Source: an uncultured Propionibacteriaceae bacterium (GTDB taxonomy: Bacteria > Actinomycetota > Actinomycetes > Propionibacteriales > Propionibacteriaceae). Taken from it: 32,394 nucleotides of DNA. Shown piece by piece: positions 31,117 to 32,394 of this stretch. Made by a program: the position numbers and the translations under genes. The stretch is from contig CALKHV010000175.1 in the NCBI GenBank assembly GCA_937988865.1, positions 1-32,394 of the forward strand, written 5' to 3'. How positions within the stretch are numbered: position 1 is the stretch's first letter; each line of letters starts with the position of its first letter. The notes under the pieces are model-generated. The model made no database searches, was not told the DNA's origin, and was given only the letters and a program-made list of their open reading frames with translations.

Positions 31117-31145
31117 TTGAAGACCTGAATTGTGCTCCCTAGCGT
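31117..31145 (+). promoter_or_regulatory. Promoter of the oxidoreductase gene, leaderless type
   Basis: TTGAAG (31117-31122), a 17-base spacer, and TAGCGT (31140-31145), followed by six bases and ATG 31152. It has both boxes at ideal spacing and is the best-formed leaderless promoter in the window. Confidence 0.65.
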
Positions 31146-31151
31146 TGGGGT

Positions 31152-32258
31152 ATGTCAGAGACACTGAACGTCGCCATCGCCGGAGCCGGACTCATTTCGC
31201 ACTTCCACCGTCGCGGCGCGACGCTGGCCGGGGCGAACATTCGTGGCGTCCTGGCGAGCAGCCCCGAGAGGTCCGCGGCGGCGGCCGAGACGTACGGACT
31301 GCCCCGGGGCTACGAGAGCTTCGACGCGCTGCTCGCCGATGACATCGACGTCGTCCACATCGCCAGCCCCAACGACTCCCACGCGCCGTTCGCGCTCGCC
31401 GCGCTGGCTGCGGGCAAGCACGTGATCTGCGAGAAGCCCCTCGGACGCAGCGTCCTCGAGGCACGTCGGATGGCGGACGCTGCCACCGCCGCGGGCCTGG
31501 TTGGCGCGGTCCCCTTCGTCTACCGCTTCCACCCGATGGTGCGCGAGGTGCGGGCCCGCGTCCGGGATGGTCGTCTGGGACGCCTGGCCCTCGTCCACGG
31601 GTCGTACCTGCAGGACTGGATGCTGCCCAGCGAGACCGCCAACTGGCGCGTCGACCCCCTGGCCGGCGGGCAGTCGCGGGCCTTCGCCGACATCGGCTCG
31701 CACTGGATCGACCTCGTCGAGTGGGTGACGGGCGTCCGGTTCGCCGAGGCGGTGGGCGCGACGTCGATCCTGTTCGAGGAACGTCCGACGCGCTCGGGCG
31801 GCAGCGCGCCCGTGGTGACGGAGGACAGCGCCACCCTGATGCTGAGGTCGGCGTCCGGGTTGGTGGCGAACGTCGTGGCGTCCCAGGTGGCTGCCGGACG
31901 CAAGAACCGACTGTGGTTCGAGATCGACGGCTCGGAGGGTTCTGCGGTGTTCGACCAGGAGTACCCCGACAGCCTGTGGCTCGGCGGGTACGAGGCGAAC
32001 ACGCAGTTCCTGCGCGGCGCGACGGCGGGTGGCGCCGAGATGGAGCGCCTGTCACGCATGCCGGCGGGTCACAGCCAGGGCTATGCGGACGCCTTCGACG
32101 CTTTCATCGCAGACACCTACGCCATGGTGCGCGGGGACGCGTCCGAGGCGCAACGTGACGGGGTGGCCACCTTCGAGGACGGGGCGAGGGCGGCGTCCGT
32201 GACGCAGGCCCTGCTCGACTCGGTGAGCACCGGACGCTGGGCCCCGATCGGGGGCTGA
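31152..32258 (+). CDS. Gfo/Idh/MocA-family oxidoreductase
   Basis: A 368-residue NAD(P)-dependent oxidoreductase, probably acting on a sugar, inositol or related polyol. The N-terminus NVAIAGAGLISHFH is a Rossmann variant. VHIASPNDSHAPFALAAL and the EKPLGRSVLEAR block keep the family EKP lysine. The C-terminal domain has GSYLQDWML, NWRVDPLAGGQSRAFADIGS and HWIDLVEW, typical of YcjS/IolG-like enzymes, with the His and Asp in the GSHWIDL segment. No neighbouring sugar genes reveal the substrate. It stands alone with its own promoter, between SRP RNA and a tRNA gene. It is a different subfamily from the Gfo/Idh/MocA gene at 21070. Confidence 0.9.
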   Translation: MSETLNVAIAGAGLISHFHRRGATLAGANIRGVLASSPERSAAAAETYGLPRGYESFDALLADDIDVVHIASPNDSHAPFALAALAAGKHVICEKPLGRSVLEARRMADAATAAGLVGAVPFVYRFHPMVREVRARVRDGRLGRLALVHGSYLQDWMLPSETANWRVDPLAGGQSRAFADIGSHWIDLVEWVTGVRFAEAVGATSILFEERPTRSGGSAPVVTEDSATLMLRSASGLVANVVASQVAAGRKNRLWFEIDGSEGSAVFDQEYPDSLWLGGYEANTQFLRGATAGGAEMERLSRMPAGHSQGYADAFDAFIADTYAMVRGDASEAQRDGVATFEDGARAASVTQALLDSVSTGRWAPIGG

Positions 32259-32310
32259 GCCCGGACGCCCCCGCCCTGAGGTCGGTTGGCGTCCACCGCG
32301 GGCGACCCTG

Positions 32311-32316
32311 TAACCT
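32311..32316 (+). promoter_or_regulatory. -10 box upstream of tRNA-Ser
   Basis: TAACCT lies seven bases before the tRNA 5' end. A possible -35 TTGGCG (32286-32291) is 19 bases upstream. Confidence 0.45.
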
Positions 32317-32323
32317 CGTCCAC

Positions 32324-32394
32324 GGAGGATTCGCCTAGTGGCCTATGGCGCTCGCTTGGAAAGCGGGTTGGGTTAACGCCCTCACGAGTTCAAA
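32324..32394 (+). tRNA. tRNA-Ser (GGA), 3' end cut by the window
   Basis: The acceptor strand GGAGGAT is followed by the D-arm GCCTAGTGGCCTATGGC. The anticodon stem CTCGC/GCGGG encloses the loop TTGGAAA with anticodon GGA at 32358-32360. A long variable arm, as in class II serine tRNAs, and the T-loop start GTTCAAA complete the visible part. It decodes UCC and UCU. The acceptor 3' strand lies beyond the window. Confidence 0.92.

Noticed and set aside
32324..32394. tRNA-Ser(GGA) as an attachment site for a mobile island
   Set aside because: No integrase, duplicated 3' end or compositional break is visible in the window.
1..32394. CRISPR arrays, insertion sequences or prophage genes
   Set aside because: No regularly spaced repeats, transposase, integrase or phage-like frames were found on either strand.

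Overview
This is a 32.4 kb chromosomal window from a high-GC (roughly 68 %, estimated by eye) actinobacterium. The signs are uniformly GC-rich third codon positions, several leaderless promoters (a TANNNT box six bases before the start codon), an actinobacterial ultrashort-Stem-I type T-box before ileS, a lysC with an internal beta-subunit start at Met250 as in Corynebacterium, and a dnaX-ebfC-recR...lysC gene order that resembles mycobacteria. A Propionibacteriaceae-like organism is plausible but the sequence alone does not settle the family. I see no CRISPR array, integrase, transposase or phage gene. The window is mostly core metabolism and housekeeping.

Layout. 1-467: the 3' tip of a tRNA-Ser followed by a degenerate direct repeat. 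468-3441 (+): a fused PabB-PabC folate enzyme and a DapC-like aminotransferase. 3606-6458 (-): a four-domain sulfur-transfer flavoprotein (CoA-disulfide reductase, rhodanese, TusA, DsrE2) followed by a small ABM-domain protein. This pair is bracketed by two copies of an inverted-repeat intergenic element. 6669-8529 (-): a DUF2252 protein overlapping a small K+ channel. 8611-10108 (+): two overlapping alpha/beta hydrolases. 10125-11921 (-): a ThrE-type exporter with a Thr/Pro-rich secreted-side extension. 11994-17571: a lactate module, with lctP-lutA-lutB-lutC on the minus strand and a divergent FadR/LldR-type GntR regulator. Two perfect TGGTCAGACCA operators sit on a near-consensus lctP promoter. 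17606-20517 (-): lysC overlapping murJ. 20601-22068 (+): a DUF1707 protein and a dihydrodiol-dehydrogenase-like oxidoreductase. 22070-25430 (-): ileS with its T-box leader. 25473-27542 (-): a secreted SpoIID protein with C-terminal FG-GAP-like repeats. 27603-30821 (-): dnaX-ebfC-recR. 30902-30996 (-): SRP RNA. 31152-32258 (+): a second Gfo/Idh/MocA oxidoreductase. 32324-end: tRNA-Ser(GGA), cut by the window edge.

How the genes work together. The lactate block is a complete uptake-oxidation-regulation unit: LctP imports lactate, LutABC oxidises it to pyruvate, and the GntR protein probably represses the operon when lactate is absent. The dnaX-ebfC-recR group serves replication and recombination. 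LysC feeds the aspartate family, and the DapC-like aminotransferase may act in the same diaminopimelate/lysine route although it lies 16 kb away.

The most unusual signal is not a gene. The hexamer GGACGC/GCGTCC occurs about 210 times by hand count, about once per 150 bp, in both orientations, in all reading frames and in RNA genes. That is four to five times what base composition predicts and suggests a genome-wide DNA-level signal. The annotation otherwise looks conventional and I do not claim a new defence or biosynthetic system.
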